Shown here: positions 9,115 through 20,219 of the stretch, in pieces
How positions within the stretch are numbered: position 1 is the first letter of the stretch
How the letters are laid out: every line of letters begins with the position of its first letter
Notes under the pieces: generated by a model
The model's input: the letters and a program-made list of their open reading frames with translations, nothing else
Told to the model about the DNA's origin: nothing
The model's database searches: none
Translations under genes and position numbers: made by a program
Origin: Burkholderiales bacterium
GTDB taxonomy: Bacteria; Pseudomonadota; Gammaproteobacteria; Burkholderiales; Burkholderiaceae_C
Assembly (NCBI GenBank): GCA_016219375.1
Contig: JACRNC010000023.1
Span: forward strand, 248,001 to 312,000
Direction of reading: 5' to 3'
DNA: 64,000 bases

Positions 9115-9317
9115 AGGGCCACGACGGGCCTCGACCGGCCGCCGCAGGCCCGCTGCTCGGCAAGGCTGCTGCACATCGGCGCTCTTGCAATCCGGGCACC
9201 CTGACACGGGGGCAGACGCGCGGGAGCGGTCATAACGCTGGGCCATAATCCCGCGGCTTTCAGAACACCCCCGCCCGCGCCACCGTTGCGCGGGTTTTGC
9301 CCTTCAAGGACCCCATC

Positions 9318-9761
9318 ATGGCCGACGAGCAAGCCAACCAGCCCGTGTTCCAGATCCAGCGCATCTACCTCAAGGACGTGTCGCTGGAGCAGCCGAACTC
9401 GCCGCAGATCCTGCTGGAGCAGGGCCAGCCCAACGTCGACGTCAACCTGAATCTGTCGGCCAACCCGTTCGCCGACGGCCTCTATGAGGTGGCCATCACC
9501 GCCACGGTGACGACCAAGCTGGGCGACAAGGTGGTGTTCCTGGTCGAGGCCAAGGAAGCGGGCATCTTCGAGATGCGCAACATCCCCGAAGACCAGATGC
9601 AGCCCATCCTGGCCATCGCCTGCCCGCAGATCGTCTACCCCTACCTGCGCGCCGTGGTGGCCGACATCATCACGCGCGCCGGCTTCCCGCCGGTGCACCT
9701 GACGGAAGTCAACTTCCAGGCCATGTACGAGCAGCAGCGCGCCCAGGCCGGCCACGCCTGA
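9318..9761 (+). CDS. secB: Protein-export chaperone SecB
   Basis: Cytoplasmic tetrameric chaperone that keeps preproteins unfolded and passes them to SecA. It has 147 residues, the normal length. Family signatures visible are [19 protein letters not shown] near the N-terminus, [13 protein letters not shown] and the highly conserved [16 protein letters not shown]. The ATG at 9318 follows aagga (caaggacccc). Upstream, cataat at 9244-9249 is a possible -10 element, without a good -35 partner. gpsA follows after about 90 bases. Confidence 0.97.
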   Translation: MADEQANQPVFQIQRIYLKDVSLEQPNSPQILLEQGQPNVDVNLNLSANPFADGLYEVAITATVTTKLGDKVVFLVEAKEAGIFEMRNIPEDQMQPILAIACPQIVYPYLRAVVADIITRAGFPPVHLTEVNFQAMYEQQRAQAGHA

Positions 9762-9851
9762 TCGCCCGCTTCATGCGCCGCCGGTCGTGCCGCTGAGGGA
9801 TGCGGTGCCCGGCGGCGCAGTCGTTTGTGCGCCTTCCACCTTGCCTGCGTC

Positions 9852-10898
9852 ATGAAGATCACCATCCTCGGAGCCGGTGCCTGGGGCACGGCCCTGGCCA
9901 TCAGTGCCGCGCGTGCGGCGCGCCCGGATGCACAGGCTGCCCCGGCCGCCGCGCACGACGGCGACGGCGCGCATGCGGTGCTGCTGTGGGCCCGTGACGC
10001 GGCGCAGGCCGACGAGATGGGCCGCAGCCGCTGCAACGCGCGCTACCTGCCCGACGTGGCCCTGCCGCCGGGCCTGGCGGTGACGTCGGACCTGTCGCTG
10101 GCGCTGCGTCACGGCGAGCAGGGCCTGTTCGTCATCGGCACGCCGATGGCCGGCCTGCGCGGCATGCTGCAGCAGCTGCCCGCCGGCGCACCCGTGGCCT
10201 GGCTGTGCAAGGGCTTCGAGGCCGGCACCGGCCGCCTGGGCCATGAGGTGGCGCGCGAGGTCTGCCCCGCTGCGCGGGTGGGCGTGCTCTCCGGCCCCAG
10301 CTTCGCGGCCGAGGTGGCCCGCGGGCAGCCCACGGCGCTGGTGGCCGCCAGCACCGACGAGGCGCTGCGCGCCCAGCTGGTGCAGGCCTTCCACGGCGAG
10401 ACGCTGCGCGTCTACACCTCCGCCGACCCGGTGGGCGTGGAGGTGGGCGGTGCGGTGAAGAACGTGCTGGCCATTGCCACCGGCATCGCCGACGGCATGG
10501 AGCTGGGGCTGAACGCGCGCGCCGCGCTCGTCACCCGCGGCCTGGCCGAGATGACCCGCCTGGGCCTGGCGCTGGGCGCGCAGGCCGAGACCTTCATGGG
10601 TCTCTCAGGCCTGGGCGACCTGGTGCTCACGGCCACCGGCAGCCTCTCTCGCAACCGGCAGGTGGGCCTGCAGCTGGCCGAGGGCCTGGCCTTGCCCGCC
10701 ATCCTGGAGCGCCTGGGCCATGTGGCCGAGGGCGTCTACAGCGCCGCCACCGTGCTGCAGCGCGCGCAGCAGCTGGGCGTGGACATGCCCATCACCGCCG
10801 CGGTGGTCGAGGTGCTGCAGGGGCGCCTTGCGCCGCAGCAGGCGCTGCGCCAGCTGATGTCGCGCGAGTCGCGGGCCGAGTCGCTGCGCGGCCAGTAA
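9852..10898 (+). CDS. gpsA: Glycerol-3-phosphate dehydrogenase [NAD(P)+]
   Basis: Makes sn-glycerol-3-phosphate from dihydroxyacetone phosphate for phospholipid synthesis. It has 348 residues. The nucleotide-binding motif [10 protein letters not shown] is at residues 7-16. It is followed by an unusually long loop ([19 protein letters not shown]) and then by LLWARD. Catalytic and substrate regions are [20 protein letters not shown] and [15 protein letters not shown] (conserved Lys). The loop of about 15 extra residues is probably a surface insertion between the first beta-alpha units. The gene is convergent with trmL; a GC hairpin lies between. Confidence 0.96.
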   Translation: MKITILGAGAWGTALAISAARAARPDAQAAPAAAHDGDGAHAVLLWARDAAQADEMGRSRCNARYLPDVALPPGLAVTSDLSLALRHGEQGLFVIGTPMAGLRGMLQQLPAGAPVAWLCKGFEAGTGRLGHEVAREVCPAARVGVLSGPSFAAEVARGQPTALVAASTDEALRAQLVQAFHGETLRVYTSADPVGVEVGGAVKNVLAIATGIADGMELGLNARAALVTRGLAEMTRLGLALGAQAETFMGLSGLGDLVLTATGSLSRNRQVGLQLAEGLALPAILERLGHVAEGVYSAATVLQRAQQLGVDMPITAAVVEVLQGRLAPQQALRQLMSRESRAESLRGQ

Positions 10899-10931
10899 GG
10901 GCCAACAAGGGCCAACAAGCGGCCAGCAAGC

Positions 10932-10955
10932 GCCCGGGCACTCAGCAGCCCGGGC
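10932..10955. terminator. GC-rich hairpin between convergent gpsA and trmL
   Basis: Eight-base perfect arms gcccgggc at 10932-10939 and 10948-10955 with an eight-base loop. There is no T run, so intrinsic termination would be weak. The position between convergent genes supports the role. Confidence 0.4.
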
Positions 10956-10983
10956 CGTCAGCCGCCGAGGTGCGGAGCTGCGG

Positions 10984-11454
10984 CTAAGCGCCGCCCGCAT
11001 AGCCGTTCTGCCGCCAGGCCTCGAAGGCGGCCACGGCCACGGCGTTGGACAGGTTCAGGCTGCGCTGGCCGGGCCGCATCGGCAGGCGCACGCGCTGGGC
11101 GGCCGGGAAGGCCTCGCGCAGCTCGGGCGCCAGGCCGCGGGTCTCGCAGCCGAAGACCAGCCAGTCGCCCGGCTGCCAGGCCACCTCGGCAAACGGCCGG
11201 CTGCCATGCGTGGTGAAGGCGAACATGCGGCCGGCATCCGGCCGGGCATCGCTCAGCAGGGCGTCCCAGCTCGCATGCCGCTGCACAGCCGCGTACTCGT
11301 GATAGTCCAGCCCGGCGCGCTGCAGCAGCTTGTCCTCCATCGAGAAGCCCAGCGGCTCCACCAGATGCAGCGTGCAGCCGGTGTTGGCCGCCAGGCGGAT
11401 GACGTTGCCGGTGTTGGGCGGGATCTCGGGCTGGACGAGGACGATGTGGAACAT
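10984..11454 (-). CDS. trmL: tRNA (cytidine(34)-2'-O)-methyltransferase
   Basis: SPOUT-class RNA methyltransferase of 156 residues that 2'-O-methylates the wobble base of certain leucine tRNAs. The N-terminus (VLVQPEIPPNTGNVIRLAAN) and the knotted SAM-binding C-terminal part (LVFGCETRGLAPEL, RSLNLSNAVAVAAFEAWRQ) are diagnostic. The ATG at 11454 begins the conserved MFHIVLVQPEIP. It is the last gene of a minus-strand stretch and is separated from the upstream desaturase by a strong terminator. Confidence 0.93.
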   Translation of the reverse strand: MFHIVLVQPEIPPNTGNVIRLAANTGCTLHLVEPLGFSMEDKLLQRAGLDYHEYAAVQRHASWDALLSDARPDAGRMFAFTTHGSRPFAEVAWQPGDWLVFGCETRGLAPELREAFPAAQRVRLPMRPGQRSLNLSNAVAVAAFEAWRQNGYAGGA

Positions 11455-11489
11455 GGGTGAACGAAGCGGGCGCAGGGCGGCGCGCCATG

Positions 11490-11513
11490 AAAAACGCCCC
11501 GCGAGCGGGGCGT
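11490..11513 (-). terminator. Intrinsic terminator of the desaturase gene
   Basis: Read on the minus strand, a GC-rich stem (arms 11494-11502 and 11505-11513) is followed by a run of five T. It lies 25 bases downstream of the desaturase stop and points the right way. Confidence 0.8.
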
Positions 11514-11537
11514 GGATGCACGTTGGCAGACCGGCGG

Positions 11538-12773
11538 TCAGGCGTGCGCTGCGCGCAGCTTGCGCGAGAACTCCTGCAGCGTGGTGATGCCGCTGTCCTC
11601 GGCCTTCTTGCACCAGGCCTGCAGGTCGTGCACCAGCTGCTCGGCGGAGACGTTGGTGCGCGTCCACAGGGCGCGCAGCTCCTCGCGCATGGCGATCAGC
11701 TTGTCCAGCGCGGGGCTGGCGGCGCGGGCCTGGGCCAGCTCGGCCTGGGCCTGGGCGGGCAGGCGGTCGGTGTCGCGGTGCAGCCAGCGGGCGGCGCGGC
11801 GCAGCAGGTCGCCCTTGGGCGCGTGTTCACGGCCGGCGGCCTTCAGGCGCTCGACCTCGGCGGCGCAGGTGCGGCGCAGGGCGCGGGCATAGCCGGCCAT
11901 CAGCTCGTAGCGGTGGTTGATGATGGCCTCCAGCGTCTGCGCATCGGCCACCGGCTTGACGGCGCCCAGCTCCAGGCGCGGGGCGGTCTTGCGCACCTTG
12001 GCCAAGCCCAGCTTGGCCATGGCGCTGATGTAGACCCAGCCCAGGTCGAACTCATAGGGCTTGACCGAGAACTTGGCCGACGTGGGATAGGTGTGGTGGT
12101 TGTTGTGCAGTTCCTCGCCACCGATGATCAGGCCCCAGGGCGAGATGTTGGTGCTGGCGTCGGCCGCCTCGAAATTGCGGTAGCCCCAGTAGTGGCCGAT
12201 GCCGTTGATGATGCCGGCGGCGGTGATGGGGATCCACAGCATCTGCACGGCCCAGACCGTCAGGCCCAGGGCGCCGAAGAGGGCCAGGTTGAGGATCAGC
12301 ATCAGGCCCACGCCCTGCCAGGTGTAGCGGGAGTAGACGTTGCGCTCGACCCAGTCGTTGGGCACGCCGTGGCTGTACTTGGCCAGCGTTTCCTCGTTCT
12401 GGGCCTCGGCGCGGTAGAGCTCGGCGCCTTCGGTCAGCAGCTTCTTCAGGCCATAGACCTGCGGGCTGTGCGGGTCGTCCACCGTCTCGCATTTGGCGTG
12501 GTGCTTGCGGTGGATGGCCACCCAGTCACGCGTCTGCATGCCGGTGCCGATCCACAGCCAGAAGCGGAAGAAATGCGCCACGGCCGGATGCAGGTCGAGC
12601 GCGCGGTGGGCCTGGCAGCGGTGCAGGTAGATGGTGACCGACGCGATGGTGATGTGCGTGGTGACCAGGGTGTAGAGCAGCACCTGCCACCACGAGGCGG
12701 CGGTCAGGCCCTGGCCGAGCCAGGTGAGGGCGCCGTCGAAGAAGGCGGGCCACAGGGACGAGAACATGGACAT
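11538..12773 (-). CDS. Fatty acid desaturase (delta-9, acyl-CoA type)
   Basis: Integral membrane di-iron desaturase of 411 residues, expected to put a cis double bond into acyl-CoA or membrane lipid chains. All three histidine boxes are present: HRCQAH (HxxxxH), HRKHH (HxxHH) and HNNHH (HxxHH). Hydrophobic spans are at about residues 20-40, 55-75, 155-195. The C-terminal 130 residues form an extra soluble, Ala/Arg-rich helical region beyond the catalytic core. Two in-frame ATGs (12773 and 12767) are possible starts; the frame is open further upstream but low-complexity. On the minus strand tagaat at 12949-12954 may be a -10 element. Confidence 0.88.
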   Translation of the reverse strand: MSMFSSLWPAFFDGALTWLGQGLTAASWWQVLLYTLVTTHITIASVTIYLHRCQAHRALDLHPAVAHFFRFWLWIGTGMQTRDWVAIHRKHHAKCETVDDPHSPQVYGLKKLLTEGAELYRAEAQNEETLAKYSHGVPNDWVERNVYSRYTWQGVGLMLILNLALFGALGLTVWAVQMLWIPITAAGIINGIGHYWGYRNFEAADASTNISPWGLIIGGEELHNNHHTYPTSAKFSVKPYEFDLGWVYISAMAKLGLAKVRKTAPRLELGAVKPVADAQTLEAIINHRYELMAGYARALRRTCAAEVERLKAAGREHAPKGDLLRRAARWLHRDTDRLPAQAQAELAQARAASPALDKLIAMREELRALWTRTNVSAEQLVHDLQAWCKKAEDSGITTLQEFSRKLRAAHA

Positions 12774-13089
12774 CGGAACGAGGCTCTTTCGGGCGGTGTG
12801 CAAGCGGTGGGGAGATGCGCGACCCGGGGCCGGGGCGGGCGGGCCGCAGCCGCGCGTGGCAGCCTGCGTACCCGGCACACGGTGGGGACTTGCGCCCGCC
12901 GTGGCCCACAAACCGGCCCGTCAAGGCCGGTGAACGACTGTTCATTCTAGGTAGGGCTGCCGGCCCTGCCATCCGCAGAACAACGCGGTATTGATCGAAG
13001 TCAGACCCCCTGCAGCCCGGCTGGCGCGGCCGTGCCGATCGGGGCCCGGTGTGATGCCCGTCACGGCGGCAGGATAGGAGTCGCCGGAC
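12774..13089. other. Intergenic region between desaturase and RsmB-like genes
   Basis: 316 bases without a gene. It is upstream of the desaturase and downstream of the RsmB-like gene, both on the minus strand. A seven-base inverted repeat accggcc/ggccggt with a six-base loop lies at 12912-12931, next to a tagaat on the minus strand that could serve the desaturase. No other signal was seen. Confidence 0.5.
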
Positions 13090-14346
13090 TCAGCGGCGTT
13101 CCCACACGGCCGCAAAAAAGCCGTCGGTGCCGTGCCGGTGCGGCCACAGGCGCAGGAAGCTGCCGCTGCACAGGCTGGCAGCCTGCTCGACATGCTGGCG
13201 AGCCAGGATGTCGGCCGCAGGCAGCAGGGTGAAGTCGCGCTGGGCGTCGCTGAAGGCGGCGGCGATCGCCTCGTTTTCTTCCTGCAGCAGGCTGCAGGTG
13301 GCATAGACCAGCCGTCCGCCGCTTTTCACCAGGCGCGCGGCGCTGGCGAGGATGGCGGCCTGCTTGGCCTTGAGCTCCTCCAGCGCCTGCACCGACTGCC
13401 GCCATTTCAGGTCCGGATTGCGGCGCAGCGTGCCCAGGCCGGAGCAGGGGGCGTCCACCAGCACGCGGTCGATCTTGCCGGCCAGGCGCTTGATGCGCTC
13501 GTCGCGCTCGTGGGCGATTTGTGCCGGGTAGACGTTCGACAGGCCGCTGCGTGCCAGCCGCGGCTTGAGGGCATCCAGCCGGTGGCCGGAGACGTCGAAG
13601 GCATACAGCCGCCCGGTGTTGCGCATCATCGCGCCCAGCGCCAGGGTCTTGCCGCCGGCGCCGGCGCAGAAGTCGGCCACCATCTCGCCGCGTCGGGCCT
13701 CCGTCAGCAGGGCCAGCAGCTGGCTGCCTTCGTCCTGCACCTCGATGTGGCCGGCGGTGAAGAGCTCCAGCCGGTTGATGGCGGGCTTGCCCTCCAGGCG
13801 CAGGCCCCAGGGCGAAAACGGCGTGGGGCTGCTGGCAAAGCCCGCTTCGGCCAGCGCCGCCTGGGCGGCCTGGCGGTCGGTCTTGAAAGCGTTGACGCGC
13901 AGGTCCAGCGGGCCGCTCTGGTTGAGCGACTGCACCAGCGGCCAGAAGTCGTCACCCATCTGGGCGCGCAGCCGCTCGGCCAGCCAGGTGGGCAGGTTGT
14001 GGCGCTGCGGCTCGGGCAGCTTGCTGCGGTCCACCTGCAGGCCGCGGTCGCGCCAGGCTTGTTCCTCGGCATTGAGCGCGCCGCGCAGGAAGGCCTCGTT
14101 GCCCTGCCAGGCCAGGATGGCCAGGCGGCGCTCCAGCGGGCCGCTGCCGCTTTGTGCCAGGTGCTGCCACATCAGCCGCTCGCGCAGCACGGCGTAGGTG
14201 GTCTCGGCCAGGGTGGCGCGCTCGCGCGGGCCCAGGTTGCGGTGCTTGCGGAAGAAGGCCGACACCTCGGCATCGGCGGGGGAATGGAAGCGGAGCACTT
14301 CGCGCAGTAGGTCGGCGCAAAGGTCCAGCAGGGCCTTGGGATGCAT
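13090..14346 (-). CDS. RsmB/NOP-family RNA (cytosine-5) methyltransferase
   Basis: SAM-dependent RNA m5C methyltransferase of 418 residues. The SAM-binding segment is VADFCAGAGGKTLALGAMM, motif IV is VDAPCSGLGTLRRNPD and motif VI is VYATCSLLQEEN; the last two carry the two catalytic Cys. The N-terminal 140 residues are helical and NusB-like in position but not clearly homologous. A second, canonical RsmB (Sun) protein is common in Burkholderiales, so the exact target (16S C967 or another site) is uncertain and no symbol is given. It is downstream of purN on the same strand with a 76-base gap. Confidence 0.88.
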   Translation of the reverse strand: MHPKALLDLCADLLREVLRFHSPADAEVSAFFRKHRNLGPRERATLAETTYAVLRERLMWQHLAQSGSGPLERRLAILAWQGNEAFLRGALNAEEQAWRDRGLQVDRSKLPEPQRHNLPTWLAERLRAQMGDDFWPLVQSLNQSGPLDLRVNAFKTDRQAAQAALAEAGFASSPTPFSPWGLRLEGKPAINRLELFTAGHIEVQDEGSQLLALLTEARRGEMVADFCAGAGGKTLALGAMMRNTGRLYAFDVSGHRLDALKPRLARSGLSNVYPAQIAHERDERIKRLAGKIDRVLVDAPCSGLGTLRRNPDLKWRQSVQALEELKAKQAAILASAARLVKSGGRLVYATCSLLQEENEAIAAAFSDAQRDFTLLPAADILARQHVEQAASLCSGSFLRLWPHRHGTDGFFAAVWERR

Positions 14347-14422
14347 GGGCCGGATTATCCGGCCCGGGGGTGATCGGCCCCGGCGCGGCCCGCGATGGCC
14401 TTGCGCGGGCGCGGTGGGCGCC

Positions 14423-15061
14423 TCAGGCCTGCGGCGCCATGACGAGCTGCGGCTCGCCTTCGGTCTGCGTCACCACGCCACCGTGCAGGCGCAACGTGCC
14501 TTCGACGGCCCAGCGCACGGCGCGCGGATAGATCTGGTGCTCCAGCGCGAGCACGCGCTCGGCCAGTTGCTGCGGCGTGTCGCCGGGCAGCACCGGCACC
14601 GCAGCCTGGATGACGATGGGGCCGTGGTCCAGCTCGGGCGTCACATGGTGCACCGTGGCACCGGCCACCTTGCAGCCGGCCTCGATGGCCCGCTGGTGCG
14701 TGTGCAGCCCGGGGAAGGCCGGCAGCAGCGACGGATGCACGTTGAGCAGCCGCCCGGCGTAGTGCTGCACGAAGCCCGGCGTGAGGATGCGCATGAAGCC
14801 GGCCAGCACGACCACGTCGGGGGCTAAGCCGTCGATCACGCGCGCCAGCTCGGCATCAAAGGCCTCGCGGCTGGCGTGCTGGCGGTGGTCCACCACGGCG
14901 GTGGCGATGCCGTGATCCGCGGCGAACTGCAGCCCCGCGGCATCGGGCCGGTTGCTGACCACGGCGGCGATGCGCGCGGGCCAGGCCTCGTCCCGACAGG
15001 CGCGCACGATGGCTTCCATGTTGGAGCCCCGGCCGCTGATCAGGATCACGATGTTTTTCAT
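14423..15061 (-). CDS. purN: Phosphoribosylglycinamide formyltransferase (folate-dependent)
   Basis: Third step of purine synthesis: transfers a formyl group from 10-formyl-THF to GAR. It has 212 residues, the normal length. Motifs are VILISGRGSNMEAI at the N-terminus, VLAGFMRIL, the catalytic NVHPSLLPAFPGLHTH and GATVHHVTPELDHGPIV. The start ATG begins MKNIVILISG. It is divergent from trpS across 132 bases. A formate-dependent counterpart, purT, is also in this window at about 30 kb. Confidence 0.97.
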   Translation of the reverse strand: MKNIVILISGRGSNMEAIVRACRDEAWPARIAAVVSNRPDAAGLQFAADHGIATAVVDHRQHASREAFDAELARVIDGLAPDVVVLAGFMRILTPGFVQHYAGRLLNVHPSLLPAFPGLHTHQRAIEAGCKVAGATVHHVTPELDHGPIVIQAAVPVLPGDTPQQLAERVLALEHQIYPRAVRWAVEGTLRLHGGVVTQTEGEPQLVMAPQA

Positions 15062-15193
15062 GGGGCGCGAGTCTAAGTCGGCCCTTAACCGCGCAGGCCC
15101 GCCGAGCGGCGTGACGAAGGGCCGGCTCCTACAATTTGCGCCCCTCTTTGCTCACCGTGCGCCGCCTTGTGCGGCCCCATGCACCGGCCCGCC

Positions 15194-16513
15194 ATGACCC
15201 AACGCGTCCTCACCGGCATCACCACCACCGGCACCCCGCACCTGGGCAACTACGTGGGTGCCATCCGCCCGGCGATTGCCGCCAGCCGCCAGCCGGGCGT
15301 GGAGAGCTTCTTCTTCCTGGCCGACTACCACGCGCTGATCAAGTGCGACGACCCGGCACGCATTGCGCGATCGCGCGTGCAGATCGCCGCCACCTGGCTG
15401 GCCGCTGGGCTGGACGCCAGCCGCGTCACTTTCTACCGCCAGAGCGACATCCCCGAGACCACCGAGCTGTGCTGGCTGCTGACCTGCGTCACCGCCAAGG
15501 GCCAGATGAACCGCGCCCATGCCTACAAGGCCGCGGTGGATGCCAACGGCGCGCAGGCCGAGGACCCGGACGCCGGCATCACGATGGGGCTGTACTGCTA
15601 TCCCATCCTGATGGCCGCGGACATCCTGCTCTTCAACGCGCACCGCGTGCCGGTGGGGCGCGACCAGGTGCAGCACATCGAGATGGCGCGCGACGTGGCC
15701 CAACGCTTCAACCACCTCTTCGGCAACGGGCGCGAGCTGTTCGTGCTGCCGCAGGCCGAGATCGACGAGAGCGTGGCCACCTTGCCCGGCCTGGACGGCC
15801 GCAAGATGTCCAAGAGCTACGACAACACCATCCCGCTGTTCGAAGGCGGCGCCAAGGCGCTGAAGGACGCGGTGGCGCGCATCGTCACCGATTCGCGCGC
15901 GCCCGGTGAGCCCAAGGAGCCGGAGGGCTCGGCGCTGGTGACGATCTTCGATGCCTTTGCCGATGCGGCGTCGCGCGAGGCCTTCCGCGCCGACCTGCGC
16001 GCGGGGCTGGCCTGGGGCGAGGCCAAACAGCGGCTGGTGGACCTGATCGAGGCCCATGTGGGCCCGATGCGCGAGCGCTATGCCCAGCTCATGGCCCGCC
16101 CGCAGGACATCGAGGACGTGCTGCAGGAGGGCGCGCGCAAGGCCCGCGCCGCGGCCACGCCCTTCCTGGCCGAGCTGCGCCAGGCGGTGGGCCTGCGCAG
16201 CTTCATCGCGGCCGATGCGCCCGCGGCCGCGGCATCGCACAAGCCCGGCGCTGCGCTGGCGAGCTTCAAGCAATACCGCGAGGCTGATGGCCGCTTCTAC
16301 TTCAAGCTCGCCGCGCACGATGGCCGCGTGCTGCTGCAAAGTGACGGCTTCGCTGAAGGCCGCGAGGCCGGCGGCTGGGTCAAGCGCCTGAAGACCGAAG
16401 GCGCAGCCGCCCTGGCCGGTGCGCCGGTGCAGCGCGGCGAGGGCGTGGACGAGGCCGACGTGCGCGACGCGCTGGCCGCGATCGCCGCCGCCCAGGATGC
16501 CGAGAAGGCGTAG
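15194..16513 (+). CDS. trpS: Tryptophanyl-tRNA synthetase with C-terminal DUF1508-like extension
   Basis: Class I synthetase that charges tRNA-Trp. The HIGH-type motif is in TGTPHLGNY (residues 12-20) and KMSKS is at residues 204-208. The catalytic part ends near residue 332, the usual full length. About 107 residues follow. Within them residues 357-385 ([20 protein letters not shown] and LQSDGF) look like a YegP/DUF1508 domain. The extension may be typical of Burkholderiales TrpS. Alternative starts at 15167 or 15179 would add 5-9 residues. tacaat at 15130-15135 is a candidate -10 element in the purN/trpS divergent region. Confidence 0.95.
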   Translation: MTQRVLTGITTTGTPHLGNYVGAIRPAIAASRQPGVESFFFLADYHALIKCDDPARIARSRVQIAATWLAAGLDASRVTFYRQSDIPETTELCWLLTCVTAKGQMNRAHAYKAAVDANGAQAEDPDAGITMGLYCYPILMAADILLFNAHRVPVGRDQVQHIEMARDVAQRFNHLFGNGRELFVLPQAEIDESVATLPGLDGRKMSKSYDNTIPLFEGGAKALKDAVARIVTDSRAPGEPKEPEGSALVTIFDAFADAASREAFRADLRAGLAWGEAKQRLVDLIEAHVGPMRERYAQLMARPQDIEDVLQEGARKARAAATPFLAELRQAVGLRSFIAADAPAAAASHKPGAALASFKQYREADGRFYFKLAAHDGRVLLQSDGFAEGREAGGWVKRLKTEGAAALAGAPVQRGEGVDEADVRDALAAIAAAQDAEKA

Positions 16514-16555
16514 GGCGGCTGCGCGCTGGGAAGCTGCGGGCTTGGACACTGCTTG

Positions 16556-17044
16556 ATGGCCGGCATCCACATCACCGACATCGAGGCCGCCATCAACTGG
16601 TGGCGCGAGCGCGAGCCCTCGCCCGACGGCATCAGCGCCTGCGCCCCGGTGCGCGCGCTGGCCGAGGTCTATGCGCTGATGGTCTATTACCGCGAGCCCG
16701 AATGCGACGAGGCCACGATGCCGCAGCGGGCGAAAGATGCGTGGCTGGCCTGGTATGCCACCACGCCCGATACGCCCTGCATCGCCATCTGCTCCACCAG
16801 CCAGGGCGACGAGCTGTGCAAGGGTTGTGGCCGCACCTTCGACGAGGTGCAGCTGTGGCCCGAGATGACGCCGGCCGAGAAGCGCGCCACTTGGCGGCGC
16901 ATCACGCTGCAGGACAGCGCCTGGCGCTTCAACCGTTATGCGGAGCGCGCGCCGGATGTGGTTGCGTGGCGGGACAGTGCCGCGCCTGCTCGCGGACTGC
17001 AGGCAGCCGACGCCCCGGGCGACGCCCAGGACAGCGGGCGCTGA
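16556..17044 (+). CDS. DUF3717/DUF1289 two-domain protein
   Basis: 162 residues with two small domains. Residues 5-50 (ITDIEAAINWWRERE) match DUF3717. Residues 72-110 match DUF1289: a four-cysteine site (PCIAIC at 75 and 79, CKGCGRT at 88 and 91) followed by WPEMTPAEKRATWRR. The cysteines probably bind zinc or an iron-sulfur cluster. The last 35 residues look disordered. The ATG at 16556 lies 43 bases after trpS, so the genes may share a transcript. No function is established; DUF1289 proteins are small and cytoplasmic. Confidence 0.8.
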   Translation: MAGIHITDIEAAINWWREREPSPDGISACAPVRALAEVYALMVYYREPECDEATMPQRAKDAWLAWYATTPDTPCIAICSTSQGDELCKGCGRTFDEVQLWPEMTPAEKRATWRRITLQDSAWRFNRYAERAPDVVAWRDSAAPARGLQAADAPGDAQDSGR

Positions 17045-17283
17045 GCCAGGCGAGCGGCGCGGCATCGTTGCCTGCTCACACTGCAGGCCAGGCCGGCGCG
17101 CGAGCCCTGTGTGCGAGTCGGCGTACGAGCCTGCGTACAAGCCTGCCTACAAAGGCCGACGCCTAGAATCCGGCGCAGCTTTTCCCGCGTTTTCCAGCGC
17201 CTTTCTTCTGCTCGATTGGCCCCTTTGGCCACGCCGAAAGCCGGCGTGCGCCGGGGCCGGCCGAGCTTGCCTGCCCGTACCCC

Positions 17284-19119
<1,836 letters not shown>

Positions 19120-19173
19120 GCCCGCGGGCCCTGATGCGACCCTGATGCGACCGTCCGCCACCCGCAATCCGCT

Positions 19174-20007
19174 GTGACCGAGCTGCGCTACCCCCGCGTC
19201 CTGTCCATCGCCGGCTCCGACAGTGGCGGCGGCGCGGGCATCCAGGCGGACCTGAAGACCTTTGCCGCGCTGGGCTGCTACGGCATGACGGCGGTGACGG
19301 CGATCACGGTGCAGAACACCGTGGGCGTGCAGGCCATCCATGCGGTGCCGCCGGACATCCTGGCCGGGCAGATCGACGCGGTGCTGGGCGACATCGGGGC
19401 GGATGCGATCAAGATCGGCATGCTGCACGCGCCGGCCATCGTCGAGGTGGTGGCGCGGGCGCTGGATGCGCATGCGGGGCCGCACGGCGCCGCGCATGTG
19501 GTGCTGGACCCGGTGATGGTGGCCGCCAGCGGCGACCGGCTGATCGAGCAGGAGACGGTGGAGCACCTGGTGCGCCAGCTCTTCCCGCGCGTGGCGCTGA
19601 TCACGCCCAACCTGGACGAGGCGGCGCTGCTGCTGGGCCGGCCGATCGCCGGCGTGGACGAGCTGGACGCCGCGGCGCGCGAGCTGCTGGCCCTGGGTGC
19701 ACGCGCCGTGCTGCTCAAGGGCGGGCACCTGCCGGGCGACACGGTGGTCGATGTGCTGGCCACGCCGGGCGGCCTGCAGCGCTTCACCGCACCGCGCATC
19801 GCCACGCGCAACCTGCATGGCGCGGGCTGCACGCTGTCATCGGCGATTGCGGCGCATCTCGCGCTGGGTGTTTCGCTGGCTGATGCCGTGGCCGCTGGGC
19901 GGGACTACACGCTGGCTGCCTTGCAAGCCGGGGCCGCGGTGACCACCGGCCGCGGACGCGGTCCGCTGAACCACGGCTTTGCGCCGCGACCACTGAACGC
20001 CCGCTAG
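19174..20007 (+). CDS. thiD: Hydroxymethylpyrimidine/phosphomethylpyrimidine kinase
   Basis: Phosphorylates HMP and HMP-phosphate in thiamine synthesis. It has 277 residues. The N-terminus LSIAGSDSGGGAGIQADLKT is diagnostic, VVLDPVMVAASGDRLI is the central motif and HGAGCTLSSAIAAHLALG carries the anion hole and catalytic Cys. It starts with GTG at 19174; no in-frame ATG lies nearby. A short tandem repeat of ctgatgcgacc lies between glnS and thiD. No thiamine riboswitch was recognised upstream. Confidence 0.94.
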   Translation: MTELRYPRVLSIAGSDSGGGAGIQADLKTFAALGCYGMTAVTAITVQNTVGVQAIHAVPPDILAGQIDAVLGDIGADAIKIGMLHAPAIVEVVARALDAHAGPHGAAHVVLDPVMVAASGDRLIEQETVEHLVRQLFPRVALITPNLDEAALLLGRPIAGVDELDAAARELLALGARAVLLKGGHLPGDTVVDVLATPGGLQRFTAPRIATRNLHGAGCTLSSAIAAHLALGVSLADAVAAGRDYTLAALQAGAAVTTGRGRGPLNHGFAPRPLNAR

Positions 20008-20219
20008 GCGGCGCCGCACCTGGGCCGCGCGTGGCCTTGCGGCGCGGCGTGGGGCGGCCGCCCATGCACCATGCCCGCGCCGCGGTGTGGCGTGCAGGAC
20101 GGCGGGCCACGACTGGATGCACGCCAGAGCCATCCCCTGACCCGGCGGATTAGGGATGGTTGCGGCGCAGCGGTAGTCGTAACTTGCTGCAATCACAACC
20201 AACCCGTGCGGAGGGCACG

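Noticed and set aside
10899-10935. Short repeats of gggccaacaa after gpsA as a CRISPR-like or satellite array
   Set aside because: Only two to three degenerate copies of about 11 bases without spacers; most likely simple slippage after the stop codon.
19120-19173. Thiamine (TPP) riboswitch before thiD
   Set aside because: Only 54 bases separate glnS and thiD, and they hold a short tandem repeat; the conserved ctgaga core is absent.
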